Assembly (NCBI RefSeq): GCF_029962835.1
Contig: NC_080584.1
Span: 81,248,862-81,312,861 of the forward strand
Length of the DNA stretch: 64,000 nt
Direction: 5' to 3'
DNA from: Magnolia sinica
Taxonomy: Eukaryota > Streptophyta > Magnoliopsida > Magnoliales > Magnoliaceae
Every line of letters starts with the position of its first letter. Within the stretch, counting starts at the first letter, position 1. Under the pieces are notes generated by a model. That model saw nothing but the letters and a program-made list of their open reading frames with translations. It was not told the DNA's origin and searched no databases. Positions 22,729 to 36,676 of the stretch are shown here, piece by piece. A program made the translations under genes and the position numbers.

Positions 22729-23665
22729 GGCATCTTCCCCATGCTTGGGACCCGGCTATTTGGCATTCCTCCCCATGCTTGGTACCCGGCTGCAATTGAA
22801 AGCTTAGCCAAGAGCTTTGGGAAGTGGAGGAGATAGATAGCGTGGCTTCTCTAGGCATCTTCTAAGTGTTTGCTAGAATTCGGATTAAGCTATCCTCCAA
22901 GCTAGATATTCACAAAACTAGAAATCTGATAGTAAATGGTAATGCCTACCCCATTGTTGGTGTGCTAGAAGACAGGAGGTTCTTAGGTCAGCAAGGAGCT
23001 CCTCCCCATCAAGCGCCAAAAGTCCTTGAGTCTACCAAAGATTAGGTCATGCAAGCCCTCCATTCCCCCAAAAACCACAGTCCGTCCTGTCCACCAGCTG
23101 CTCGAGAACATGGCTCCATGAACCTCACAAACCCAAATCTCCAGAACCCCGTTCCCCTAAGTCAAACCCCTTATCTCCTCAACCCATCATAAGAGATCCT
23201 ACTTATCCAACCTCCCCTCTCAATCTCCAACCCATCCAATCGACTACTTATGCCCTCGCTAATAAGGTCCTTGACCCAACAGCTTCCTCCCCAACCCAAG
23301 AGGAACTTCCCAGGCCCATCCTCCTTTTAGAATACCTCCAGTTAGACCCCCAAGATCAACCCCATTCAGTCTCCAAATGGGCCCTCTCCCGAGCTTCCAA
23401 CTCCTCAACCACCCTCATCCATTAATCAGCCTACCTATCTGTCTATTGCTATCCATCCCATACTTCTGAAAACCTCGGCCCATGTGGATCCCTCCAGTCC
23501 ACTAATCTCGGCAGCCCAAACCCCCCTCCCTTCCTCCCTCACCGATACCACAACAGCCCAACCGTCCCTATCTGATATCGTAGCAGCCCATACACCTATA
23601 GCTGCAGTTCCTAATTCCCCTCCCAACCCCGCCCCACTGAGAGAGGGTTGTATTCCCTCTAATCC
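22729..23665 (+). pseudogene. LINE ORF1 (nucleic-acid-binding gag-like) remnant
   Basis: Frame-broken translation gives GIPPHAWYPAAIESLAKSFG, then FARIRIKLSSKLDIHK and NLIVNGNAYPIVG. This is the pattern of plant LINE ORF1 proteins (DUF4283 followed by a CCHC-like region), whose role is to package LINE RNA. A proline- and serine-rich tail follows (23060-23660). The N-terminal portion is absent. The segment is cut at 23665 by the solo LTR; LINE sequence resumes at 27171. Confidence 0.7.
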
Positions 23666-25037
23666 TATAACATCCTGGATTTTCACTGTTTTAGATTTCT
23701 AAAAAAATCCTTGAATTTTTTTTATTAATTAACTTATAATATCACTTAAATGATCAATAGCACTTAATGTTAGTCTCTACAGGGGTGAAGCCAGTAAAGA
23801 ACCGCACAAATTCGATTAATCAACCGTAAGAAGCCAACGGATCCGCCCGATCACTTGAGCATCAGGTGTAGTGTAACGTCTCACCCAACCAGAACAGTGT
23901 CCTGGGGCGTCCGCGTAGGATTTGCCACAAGACCATTCGTTTAAGCTACTCGTAATGAAGTATTACAAATAAATTAGACCAAGATTAGCTCAATTGATTA
24001 GGCCAGACGGGTCCTGATAGAACCTGGTGCGGGCCTCCAAGCCAGATGGTCGTTTACACTTAGCGATAGCCCGTGCGGGCTATACCACGGCGGGAAGGTC
24101 AGAAAATTATAAAAATTTAGGGGAGCATAGATCTCACTGGGCTTGGGGACCAACGAGGACCACGAACCTAGTGGACACCCAGAAGTGGAATCTGATACTT
24201 GCCAAATGCGCCCCACAAATGCCAGAATTGGAATCTGACACGGGTAAATAAAACTGAGATATAAGACATTTCAGCCATCAGATTTCTTCATAATTTATGA
24301 TGAGGGTCTAACGTATTTTTCTACGCCCGCCCACAAAATCTAGGTCCCGATCGTGGCACAGTGACCGTTGATCGCGAATCGGACCCGTGCGACCAAACTT
24401 TATATCCGATCGTCCCCAAATTTTACATGGCCCTTCATCGGGCTATGGAACACCTATTCTATTGGTTTCATGGCTAGAGTACCACTAGAACTGCCCCGAT
24501 TCTCCAAACAAACTCTACACCGCTCATTGGTAGGCCACTAGTTCCAAAACTATAGAATAATGTCTATCTTACTGGGCTTGACGCCCATCGCAGGAATCGG
24601 ACCTGGGTACGGTCCAGAACCGGTCAACTTGAGCTGAAGGACGAGTACATGAGAAGTGCAAATACTCTAAAGAAAGGAGTTGGAACTTAAGTGAATTGAG
24701 TCGTCCACTCTTATGCAAAGTTGAGAATTTCGGACCGTCGGTTTGCGACCAAACTTTACCTATGGAGTAAGGATATTTCCCTTCTCATATCCGTATAGCC
24801 GCGGCCCTGATCGACTATCGGTGACAGATGAACAGACTTCTTATCATATCTATCGATCGGCGCATCCAAATGATGGGTCGATCATATCCATACGTAAATC
24901 ATCATTAGGACTAGCTATCCTACGGTGTATACTGACTTGTACACTTCATAGTGGGCCCTAGAGGCTAGAAAGACCCTCTCATAGGTCTAGTATAGTAAAA
25001 ACCCAACACTTGGGACCATTGTCATCAAATCTGGCAT

Positions 25038-25045
25038 TATAAAAG
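25038..25045 (+). promoter_or_regulatory. Candidate TATA box of the solo LTR
   Basis: TATAAAAG is followed 40-130 bases downstream by a purine-rich GAGAAAGAGAG leader-like tract (25085-25170). The position inside the LTR fits a U3/R boundary and supports plus-strand orientation. Confidence 0.5.
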
Positions 25046-26715
25046 GGCCTCATTTGGGGCACCCCTCTCCCCATACGAATTTGCCCTAGAGAAAAGAAAG
25101 AGAGAAAGAGAGAAGAGGAGAAAAGAGGAGAAGGAGAGAAGGAGAGAAGGAAGAAGGGAGAGAAAGGTGGGCCCAAGGGAGGTGAGATCTAGAAACCCCT
25201 CTTCCCTTTGCTCAAGAAATTCCACATCCACAAATACAAGTGATTTTCATCCAATTGAGGAGGTAAGCACCCATCCTTTTTGTAATCTTTCGTGTTGAGC
25301 TAGGATTTGTATGAAATCCTAACATGCAAGTGCATTGTCTTAGGATTTCAGCCGATCAGCATCGAGTTTGGCATTTCTAGGTCGTTTTCCAAGATATCAA
25401 CGATCCATAGGTGCGGACTATTATCCTTAGGTGGCCTAGCACCAATTATAGTTGGAGTTTAATGATTTTGGTTTGCTTGGTATGTTGTATGGAAGAATCT
25501 AGAGAAACCTAGGGATGACACATTGTTGGAATTGTATGAATTGCATGTTTATTTCTTTTTTATATTAATCTTGCCTCTTTCATGATCTAGTGTATGGATG
25601 ATTACATGCTCATGTTTGGTTGATTTCTTTTCTTATATGTGTTACTTCATATTGTGTATGAATCATTTACTCTTATGTATTTGATCACTTGAGGTGTAGG
25701 AAGTGCTTAACTTCCTCACCAACCTACACCACACACATACACCTTATTCATGATATTAATAGTTTGCTTGCTAAAGACATTTGAATTGTATGTTGAGCAA
25801 CATGAGAAGATGGTGTTGAATATGTTTGATGTTACATTGGTAGTTGGCATGCTATGAGTCACTATTTCTACCCTTGGGTTGGTCAGGAACATGAGGAGAG
25901 CGAAGGTGGTTCCATTGGTAGGACCACCTTGAGGCTAAACCCATGGGTTTGGGCGAGTATGAGTGGGCGGCAGTAGTTAGGCTACATGGGTCACTTGTAC
26001 CCGATGTTGTTCCGCCACATACTTACCTGGGCTCGTGCGGTTTAGTTCACTGGCTGACCCACCTGGTTTGTTAACCTTGTTTGCTCACATATGTATGGAA
26101 ACTGGAACACCCTACCATCGTTGTAGACCATCGATACCGGATGGAATATTGATCCACAGTCTCGTGAGCCGGGCATGGTGGAATGGGACACTGTGTCCAA
26201 GCTGTCGGCCTACGCTGGGGTGACGCGCCTCCCCGTAGTGACCGCGAGCGACCCCACATTCAGCACCCCCATGTGCTTGAAGTCGGGGATGGGGGAAATC
26301 TGACGGGGTCAATGATCGCGGGGTCTCAGCCTCAAGCATTGGGGGGTCTTGGCCTCGCAACTAGTTCAGGGCATTTGATACGTGGGGTGTATTAGATTCC
26401 CAAATCTGCTGGATGAATGGATTTAACTTAGAACCCGGTTAACATCATCATTGCATGACATTAGCTAGGTTGGCGACTCGGCAGTCGAGGTCGCACTGAG
26501 AGAGTGTTGGCATTGGCGATCGTTAGATGGTGTCGCACGAGGGAGTGTTGTGGCGAGGGCATACATCATATCATCCTGCATGCATGCGCATTAACAAGAC
26601 TAGATAGATGTTTATGATTGATTGTTTTTCATTAAATTCTTATTATAATTGATGCTTGTTACAACTTAAGACTAATAGTACCCACTGAGTTGATCACTCA
26701 CTCCCAATCTGGGAC

Positions 26716-26731
26716 GGTGTTTTAAAACACC
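26716..26731. promoter_or_regulatory. Conserved perfect palindrome in the LTR
   Basis: GGTGTTTTAAAACACC is a 16 bp perfect dyad. It is kept and extended to 18 bp in copies 2 (51749-51766) and 3 (57978-57995). It could be a protein-binding site. Confidence 0.4.
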
Positions 26732-27170
26732 AACCAGACCCGTCCATAGATGCAGGTGATACAGATTTCATAGAGCCTAACGACGCAAGCCTCGAGGAGG
26801 AGGACGAGTTCTCTTACTTCCAGCCGACGAATGGGCCCTCATCGGACCTGTAGATGGCATGTTGGATCGCTGCGCAGAGGACTCAGCTCTATTCTTTCTG
26901 GACATATTATTCTTTTGTGATTTTGTTGGGTGACACCATGTGCGACCCTTTATTATTTTTCCTTGCTCATGTATATGTGTGTATATATATATATGCTAGT
27001 TCTCTTTCATTTCAGTCAACAGGTGCATTTGTGCTTCATGTTCCAGGAACTCCACGCTGCGCATTTAAACCTGATTAAATGCATATTAAGGAAAATCGAT
27101 TATAAGTGACCCCGGGAACCCGGGAGTCGAGCGTATACACGACCCCCGATTTTCAGGGTGTTACAAATCC

Positions 27171-29250
27171 CAGGATCTTTCTTAGGAACATTCAAGCGAG
27201 ATCAGTAGGCTGCTCACCACTCTATCCTTAGTATGACTCAAAGGTAAGGCCTACGACCAAAGAGCTGGCTGAGAATATAGAAGTAAGAAAGAGTACCAGA
27301 TGGAAGAGCAAGGAACCAGACCCTGATATAGAAGGTAGTTTGGTAGTGGATCTATCATCATATTTCAATCAGAAAATTCAGAGAATAAGCCCACAGGTCA
27401 CCCCAAATGCTCTAGAGAAGGTAGCTCAAACAAATCATACGGCTGATGGCCCCACAAATAGAGCTGACGGTTCAGAAATCTGCAATTAAGAAAGGCAAAA
27501 AAAAGGTTAACAGAGACACATCAGGTATACAGTCAGTAGGGGAATGGTACAGCAGGCTTCGTAGATTGAAGAGGAGGCAGTGAATTCTGGTTGTGCGAAG
27601 GATGGATAACGCCCTTATCTGGAATGTGCGCAAGGTGGGTAATGTGCCCACTATGAAATCCCTCAAGAAGCTAATCAAGAAGTTCAATCCATGTTTAGTC
27701 CTGATTTTAGAACCTATGCTGAGGGAGGAAAGAAGGGTAGTCATAGGGTTAAAAATTGGCTTCCATTCCTTGCTCTTAAATGGCGAATCAGGGGGGGAAA
27801 TCTGGATCTTTTATCATAATCAACTGAATGTCTCGGTGCTCACCACCTCAAATCAAATGATATCGCTGAGTTTATCCTTTTATCCCCTTAGCGACTTGAT
27901 TGTTCTCTCCGTTGTGTATGCTCGTTGCTGCAAAGAAGAGCCCTTTGGAGTGAGATGGCCGCCTAAAGCAGGAGCATTCAAGGGCCATGGGCAGTCGGAG
28001 GTAACTTCAAGTCGGTGGTGGAGCTAGAGGAAAGATGGGGATGTGAGATCCAGACAGAACAAGTATGGTAGACTTTGTTGAACGATTCATAACTCCGATC
28101 TCCTAGATGCAGGTTTTGTTGGTAATAGATTTACTTGGTGTAACAATCACGTGGGGAATGCACGTCTTTGGGCCAGGCTAGACAGGATTCTCTTAAATGG
28201 TAGATGGGTTGCTACCTTTCCACTGTTTAGAGTGGAACATCTTCCCCGTATGAAGTCCGACCATGCTTCGTTTAGGCTATTATTTCCTAGCCGACTCCAA
28301 CCCAATGCCAGACTGTTCAGATTCCTCAGGATGTGGACGTTGCACGAATCTTTTCAGCAGCTGATCAAGAAGGCATGGGAAGGAGAGTGTGCTACGCAGC
28401 CCATGCTCAACTTCCTCCTCAAACTGAAGGAAACCAAACAACTGCTGAAAGTGTGGAATAAAGAAGTCTTCAGCAACATTTTCCATCATATTCATAGGGC
28501 TGAGGAAGAGCTAAAAATTTTGGATAACAGAATGTAAAACTCGCCCACCGACGACCTTCTTCGAGATAGTTTTGGCAGTCGGGCAGACGTTGGAGCAGTT
28601 GGAACTTATGGAAGAGGTATTTTGGAAGTAAAAATCGAGGAACTCCTGGTTGGAAGAAGGGAACAGAAACACTTAAGTATTTCCACACATCGACAAGCAA
28701 GAAAATCAGAAGAGCTGTTTTTACCTCCATCAAGACAGAGACAGGCGATATCATTGCAGGTCGAGATGAGATAAAAGTTACAGCAGTTAAGTATTTTAAG
28801 GAGCTATTCCAAGCAGAGCCCGTCACTTCTCAATCGGACTTCATTTAGGCCATCCCCCAGCTCCTCAATCAGCAGGACAATGATGCTCTCCCGCTCCCGC
28901 CCTTCATAGATGAAGTCCATTCCGCAGTCCACTCCATTAAAAAAGATGGGGCCGTCGGCCCAGATGGCTTCTCGGTGGCCTTTTTCGTTGTTTGCTAGCA
29001 CATTGTGGGCAGCGACATCCATAGAGTAGCAGTTGAGTTGCTTGCAGGGGGAGCCCTTCCGAGAGCGTTTACCTCGACGTTGATCTGTCTAATCCCCAAA
29101 TCCCCTTTAGCCACCAAATTTTTAGACTTCCGCCCCATTAGTCTTTGTAATGTTTTTTATAAAATTCTTGCAAAAATTCGGGCTAACAGGTTAAGTAAAT
29201 TGCTGCCTAAGCTGATTTCACAGGAACAAGGAGCATTCATGCAAGGAAGA
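27171..29250 (+). pseudogene. LINE ORF2 part 1: endonuclease and start of reverse transcriptase
   Basis: The apurinic endonuclease-like domain starts near 27593 (ALIWNVRKVGN, then LVLILEPM) and continues in broken frames: VGGNFKSVVELEERWG, GFVGNRFTWCNN, RLWARLDRILLNGRW and KSDHASFRLLF. The SDH triplet is the conserved catalytic end. The reverse transcriptase N-terminal part follows at 28830-29250 (GAVGPDGFSVAFF, STLICLIPKS, DFRPISLCNVFYKILA, LLPKLISQEQGAFMQGR). The frame is interrupted by stops, for example after FFVVC. It is cut at 29250 by CACTA B; the next codons (SIAEN) are at 45368, in frame once one AGA copy is removed. Confidence 0.9.
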
Positions 29251-29264
29251 CACTACGCCAAAAC

Positions 29265-29655
29265 TGTGAAAAAAGGACGGTCCAAAACCGTCTCAAATGA
29301 CCAAAAAGGACGGTCATGGACCGTCGCAAGGGCCGTCAAATTTTGACGTGTCGTATTACTTGAAGGACGGTCGAAAATCGTCATTTTTGTTGACGAAAAA
29401 AGGACGGTCGTGAACCGTCCTTAAAAAGGACGGTCTCAGACAGTCTCTTATGAGCCTTTAAAGGACGGCCATCGACCGTCCTTTAAAAGGACGGCTATCG
29501 ACCGTCCTTAAAAAAGACTGTTGTAGACCGTCTCTGATGAGCCTTCAAAGGACTGTCATGGTCCGTCTCTTATGGGCCTTCAAAGGACGGCCACAGACCG
29601 TCCTTTAAAAGGACGGTCATGGACCGTCCTTAAAAAGGACTGTCATGGACCGTCC
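29265..29655. repeat. Subterminal dyad array (element B, left end)
   Basis: Copies of 'aaggacggtcatggaccgtc' and similar. This is the near-identical reverse complement of 20770-21175 over the first ~120 bases. Confidence 0.9.
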
Positions 29656-30071
29656 CTTATAAGAGGGTTAATAAATACCTGTTACATCATCATATTCTTC
29701 CTGATATACACCTGTTATATAATATATTTCATCATATTCACATTCATATTCATCTAAACCTAAACTACATTCATCCAAACATAAACTACATCTATCTAAA
29801 CCCAAACTACGTAAATCCAACATAAATTACATTCATCCAAACACAAGCAATCTTATCCACATTACATTCATCCACACATAAATATATATAAGTTTAACAT
29901 CATAACTAAAAAAAAGAAAAAAAATCAGCAACAATTTTCTTTTTGTGTCTTTCACCTGAAAAAAAAAATATTAAACCAACAAAACATTATAATTTAGAAT
30001 CATGAAGAATTGCATAAACTTCTTCCAAAAAAGTGAGCACTTTTTAAAAATAAAACTGATCATTAAAATAG
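29656..30071. other. Spacer, counterpart of 20226-20769
   Basis: AT-rich with 'catccaaacataaactac' repeats. No gene. It is reverse-complement homologous to the spacer of element A. Confidence 0.7.
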
Positions 30072-33000
30072 GTTCAGGTTTAGGTTTTAAGTTTTAGATG
30101 TTAGGTTTTAAGTTTAGGTTCAGGATTACATTTTAGGTTATAGGTTATAAGTTTAGGTTATAGGTTATATAGGTTATATAGGTTAAGGTTTAGGTTATAG
30201 GTTTTGGTTTAGGTTTAGGTTAAGGTTTAGGCTTAGGTTATAGGTTTACGTTAAGGTTTAGGTTTTAGTTATAGGTTATAGTATATAGGTTATAGCTTTA
30301 GGGAATTAAGAATAGGTTAAGGTTAAGGTTTAGGTTTAGGAAATCAGGTCCAAGTTCGGGATCGGGTTTAGGTTTGGGTTATCAAGTTTAAGTTTAAGTT
30401 TAGGTTAGGGAGTTGAGATTATGATTAGGTGTAGGTTTAGGTTCAAGGATTTGAAAATACATTTCGATTTTAGGTTTAGGTTTAGGTTTTAGGCTTATGT
30501 TTAGGTTATAAGTGCAGGTAATAGGTTTAGGTTTATGTTAGGTTATAGGTTAACGTTTAAGTTTAGGAAATCGAGTTCGGGTTCGGGATCGGGTTTAGGT
30601 TTGGATTAGGGAGTTGAGATTAGGATTAGGTGTAGGTTTAGGTTTAGGGATTTGAGAATACATTTAGGTTTAGGTTTAGGTTTAGGTTTAGCTTATAAGC
30701 AATAGGTTTTAGGTTTAGGTTTAAGTTATAGGTTACACGTTTAGGTATAGCTTTAGGCTTAGGTTTAGGTTACAAAATAAAAGTTTAGGGAATTGAGAAT
30801 TGGTTAAGGTTTAGGTTTAGGAAATCGGGTTCGGGTTCAAGATCGGGTTTAGGCTTGGGTTTTCAAGTTTAGGTTTAGGTTAGGGAGTTGAGATTAGGAT
30901 TAGGTGTAGGTTTAGGTTTAGGAATTCGAGAATACATTTAGGTTTTAAGTTTAGGTTTAGGTTTAGGAAATTGAGAATAGGTTAAGGTTTAGGTTTAGGA
31001 AATCGGGTTCGGGTTCGGGATCGGGTTTAGGTTTTGGTTTTCAAGTTTAGGTTTAGGTTTAAGTTAGGGAGTTAAGATTAGGATTAGGTGTAGATTTAGG
31101 TTTAGGGATTTGAGAATACATTAAGGTTTAGGTTTAGGAAATCGGGTTCGGGTTCGGGATCAGGTTTAGGTTTGAGTTTTCAAGTTTAGGTTTAGGTTTA
31201 GGTTAGGGAGTTGAGATTAGGATTAGGTGTAAGTTTAGGTTTAGGGATTTGAGAATACACTTAGGTTATAGGTTTATGTTTAGGTTATAGGTTATAGGTT
31301 TAGGTTAAGGTATAGGTTTAGGTTTCGGTTTAGGTTATAAGCAATGGGTTTAGGGAATTGAGAATAGGTTAAGGTTTAGGTTGAGGAAATCGGGTTCGGG
31401 TTCGGGATCGGGTTTAGGTTTGAGTTTTCAAGTTTAGGTTTAGGTTTAGGTTAGGGAGTTGAGATTAGGATTAGGTGTAGGTTTAGGTTTAGGGATTTGA
31501 GAATACATTTAGGTTTTAGGTTTATATTTAGGTTATAGGTTACAGGTTTAGGTTAAGGCTATAGGTAATAGGTTTACGTTAAGGTTTAGATTAAGGTTTA
31601 GATTTAGGTTTAAGGATTTGAGAATACATTTAGGTTTTGGGTTTAGGTTTAGGTTATAGGTTACAGGTTTAGGTTTAGGTTTAGGTTTATGCTATAGGTC
31701 ATAAGTTTAGGTTACGGTTTAGGTTTAAGTTTAGGTTATAAGCTATAGGTTTAGGGAATTGAGAATAGATTAAGGTTTAGGTTTAGGAAATCAGGTTCGG
31801 GTTCGGGTTCGGGTTTATGTTTGAGTTTTCAAGTTTAGGTTTAGGTTTAGGTTAGGGAGTTGAGATTAGGATTAGGTGTCGGTTTAAGTTTAGGGATTTG
31901 AGAATACATTTAGGTTTTAGGTTTATGTTTAAGTTATAGGTTATATAGGTTTAGGTTAAGGTATAAGTTTAGGTTTCGGTTTATGTTATAAGCAATTAGT
32001 TTAAAGAATTGAGAATAGGTTAAGGTTTAGGTTTAGGAAATCGGGTTCGGGTTCGGGATCGGGTTTAGGTTTTGGTTTTCAAGTTTAGGTTTAGGTTTAG
32101 GTTAGGGAGTTGAGATTAGGATTAGGTGTAGGTTTAGGTTTAGAGATTTGAGAATACATTTAGGTTTTAGGTTTATGTTTAGGTTATATGTTATAGGTTT
32201 AGGTTAAGGCTATAGGTTATAGGTTTAGGTTAGGGTTTAGGTTTAGGTTTAAGGATTTGAGAATACATTTAGGTTTTAGGTTTAGGTTTAGGTTATAGGT
32301 TACAGGTTTAGGTTTAGGTTTATGCTATAGGTTATAGGTTTAGGTTAAGGTTTAGGTTAAGGTTTAGTTTAAGTTTAGGTTATAAGCTATAGTTTAGGGA
32401 ATTGAGAATAGGTTAAGGTTTAGGTTTAGGAAATCGAGTTCGGGTTCGGGATCGGGTTTAGGTTTGAGTTTTCAAGTTTAGGTTTAGGTTTAGATTAGGG
32501 AGTCGAGATTAGGATTAGGTATATGTTTAGGTTTAGGGATTTGAGAATACATTTAGGTTTTAGGTTATGTTTAGGTTATAGGTTATCGATTTAGGTTTTA
32601 GCTTTCGGTTTAGGTTATAAGCAATTGGTTTAGGGAATTGAGAATAGGTTAAGGTTTAGGTTTACGAAATCGGGTTCGGATTCAGGATCGGGTTTAGGTT
32701 TTGGTTTTCAAGTTTAGGTTTAGGTTTTGGTTTTCAAGTTTAGGTTTAGGTTTTGGTTTTCAAGTTTAGGTTTAGGTTTAGGTGAGGGAGTTGAGATTAA
32801 GATTAGGTATAGGTTTAGGTTTAGGGATTTGAGAATACATTTAGGTTTTAGGTTTAGGTTAAGGCTATAGGTTACAGGTTTAGGTTAAGGCTATAGGTTA
32901 TAGGTTTAGGTTAAGGTTTAGATTTAAGTTTAAGGATTTGAGAATACATTTAGGTTTTAGGTTTATGTTCAGGTTATAGGTTATAGGTTTAGGTTTAGGT

Positions 33001-35092
33001 TTAGGTTAAGGTATAGGTTTTGGTTTTGGTTTAGGTTATAAGCAATAGGTTTAGGGAATTGAGAATAGGTTAAGGTTTAGGTTTAAGAAATCGGGTTTGG
33101 GTTCAGGATCGGGTTTAGGTTTGGGTTATCAAGTTCAGGTTTAGGTTTAAGTTAGGGAGTTTAGATTAGGATTAGGTGTAGGTTTAGGTTTAGGGATTTG
33201 AGAATACATTAGGTTTTAAGTTTAGGTTTAGGTTATAGGTTATAGGTTTAGGTTTAGGTTTGGTTTTGGTTTTGATTTAGGTTATATATTATAGGTTTAG
33301 GTTAAGGTTTAGGGAAAGGTGATTTTGATTTAGGTTATAGGTTATAGGTTTAGGTTAAGGTATAAGTTTAGCTTTCGATTTAGGTTATAAGCAATTAGTT
33401 TAGGGAATTGAGAATAGGTTAAGGTTTAGGTTTAGGAAATAGGGTTCGGGTTCGGGATTGGGTTTAGGTTTTGGTTTTCAAGTTTAAGTTTAGGTTTAGG
33501 TGAGGGAGTTGATATTAGGATTAGGTGTAGGTTTAGGTTTAGGGATTTGAGAATACATTTAGGTTTTAGGTTTAGGTTAAGGCTATAGGTTATAGGTTTA
33601 GGTTAAGGTTTAGGTTAAGGTTTAGATTTAGGTTTAAGGATTTGAGAATACATTTAGGTTTTAGGTTTATGTTTAGGTTATAGGTTATAGGTTTAGGTTT
33701 AGGTTTAGGTTAAGGTATATGTTTTGGTTTCGGTTTAGGTTATAAGCTATAGGTTTAGAGAATTGAGAATAGGTTAAGGTTTAGGTTTAGGAAATCGGGT
33801 TTGGGTTCAGGATCGGGTTTAGGTTTGGGTTATCAAGTTTAGGTTTAGGTTTAGGTTAGGGAGTTTAGATTAGGATTAGGTGTAGGTTTAGGTTTAGGGA
33901 TTTGAGAATACATTAGGTTTTAGGTTTAGGTTTAGGTTATAGGTTATAGGTTTAGGTTTGGTTTTGGTTTTGATTTAGGTTATAGGTTTAGGTTAAGGTT
34001 TAGGAAAAGGTGGTTTTGATTTAGGTTATAGGTTATAGGTTTAGGTTAAGGTATAAGTTTAGCTTTCGGTTTAGGTTATAAGCAATTGGTTTAGGGAATT
34101 GAGAATAGGTTAAGGTTTAGGTTTAGGAAATCGGGTTTGGGTTCTGGATCGGGTTTAGGTTTTGGTTTTCAAGTTTAGGTTTAGGTTTAGGTGAGGGAGT
34201 TGAGATTAGGATTAGGTGTAGGTTTAGGTTTAGGGATTTGAGAATACATTTAGGTTTTAGGTTTAGGTTAAGGCTATAGGTTACAGGTTTAGGTTAAGGC
34301 TATAGGTTATAGGTCTAGGTTAAGGTTTAGGTTCAGGTTCATATTGAGGTTTAATGATTTGAGAATACATTTAGGTTTTAGGTTTATGTTTAGGGTATAG
34401 GTTATAGGTTTAGGTTTAGGTTTAGGTTTAGGTTTAGGTTTTGGTTTCGGTTTAGGTTATAAGCAATAGGTTTAGGGAATTGAGAATAGGTTAAGGTTTA
34501 GGTTTAGGAAATCGGGTTTGGGTTCAGGATCGGGTTTAGCTTTGGGTTATCAAGTTTAGGTTTAGGTTTAGGTTAGGGAGTTTAGATTAGGATTAGGTGT
34601 AGGTTTAGGTTTGGGAATTTGGGAATACATTAGGTTTTAGGTTTAGGTTTAGGTTATAGGTTATAGGTTTAGGTTTAGGTTTAGGGAAACGTGGTTTTGA
34701 TTTAGGTTATAGGTTATAGGTTTAGGTTAAGGTATAAGTTTAGCTTTCGGTTTAGGTTATAAGCAATTGGTTTAGGGAATTGAGAATAGGTTAAGGTTTA
34801 GGTTTAGGAAATCGGGTTCATGTTCGGGATCGGGTTTAGGTTTTGGTTTTCAAGTTTAGGTTTAGGTTTAGGTGAGGGAGTTGAGATTAGGATTAGGTGT
34901 AGGTTTAGGTTTAGGGATTTGAGAATACATTTAGGTTTTATGTTTAGGTTAAGGCTATAGGTTACAGGTTTAGGTTAAGGCTATAGGTTATAGGTCTAAG
35001 TTAAGGTTTAGGTTTAGGTTTAGGTTTACGTTAAGGTTGAGGTTTAGGTTATAGGTTAAGGTTTTAGGTCATAGGTTTTGGTTTAGGTTAAG
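30072..35092. repeat. Telomere-like TTTAGG degenerate array, 5.0 kb
   Basis: Short TTTAGG and TTATAGG words form longer units with markers 'gggaattgagaataggttaa', 'gggatttgagaatacattta', 'gagttgagattaggattagg' and 'cgggttcgggatcgggttta'. It mirrors 15060-20225. It is not a chromosome end, since element B continues for 10 kb on its far side. Confidence 0.95.
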
Positions 35093-35109
35093 GGTATGAT
35101 CCCTGCAAA

Positions 35110-35625
35110 TACAGATATAAACACGGCCATCCGACACAAATTACCAGGCCCTTCCAATGTCAGCCATAGGCTATGGACCACTTCATCATGGTCATAATAG
35201 CGGTTCCCTCTTTCCAGTGGAACCCCGCTCTTCCGGATAGCTCCGACGCACATCCAGTCGCTCCATCAATTTCGAGTTAATACATAAACATGGCTTCGTT
35301 CAAATGGTCAAGCCACTCCAATGTCGTCCATAGAAAATGGACAGCTTCATCAGGTCATAACAGCGTTCCCACCTTCCAGGGACCCCGCTCAACATCCGGA
35401 TAGCTCCGACGCACATCCGGTCTGGCTCGATCAATTTGTATTAAATACATAAACATGGCTCGTCCAAATGGCCAAGCCACTCCAATGCCGTCCATAGGAA
35501 ATGGACAGCTTCATCATGGTCATAATGGTTCCCACCTTCTAGGGACCCCGCTAAACATCCGGATAGCTCCGACGCACATCCGGTCTACTCCATCAATTTC
35601 GAGCTAATACATTTAAAAACAATAT
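35110..35625. repeat. ~159 bp direct repeat, three copies, beside the TTTAGG array
   Basis: 'ctccgacgcacatccggtc' recurs near 35250, 35408 and 35567, with 'acataaacatggct' and 'gtccataggaaatggacagc'. It is homologous in reverse complement to 14731-15050 in element A. Confidence 0.85.
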
Positions 35626-36620
<995 letters not shown>

Positions 36621-36676
36621 TTAGGGAAAGCACAAAATGAAACAAGCAGTGTTATGTAGACATAAACATATTTTAT

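Larger units (their letters stand above)
23666..27165 (+). mobile_element. Solo LTR (copy 1), probably Gypsy type, 3.5 kb
   Basis: It begins TATAACATCCTGG (an expected TG changed to TA) and ends CAGGGTGTTACA, with the 5 bp target duplication AATCC at 23661-23665 and 27166-27170. No gag-pol, primer-binding site or second LTR is present, so it reads as a solo LTR left by recombination. From 23872 (TGTAACGTC) to its end it is homologous, in reverse orientation, to the two LTR copies at 51324-54311 and 57553-60538. The first ~206 bases are extra. TGTAACACC...GGTGTTACA ends are common in Tekay/Del-type LTRs; that assignment is inference. Small ORFs inside are not genes. Confidence 0.8.
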
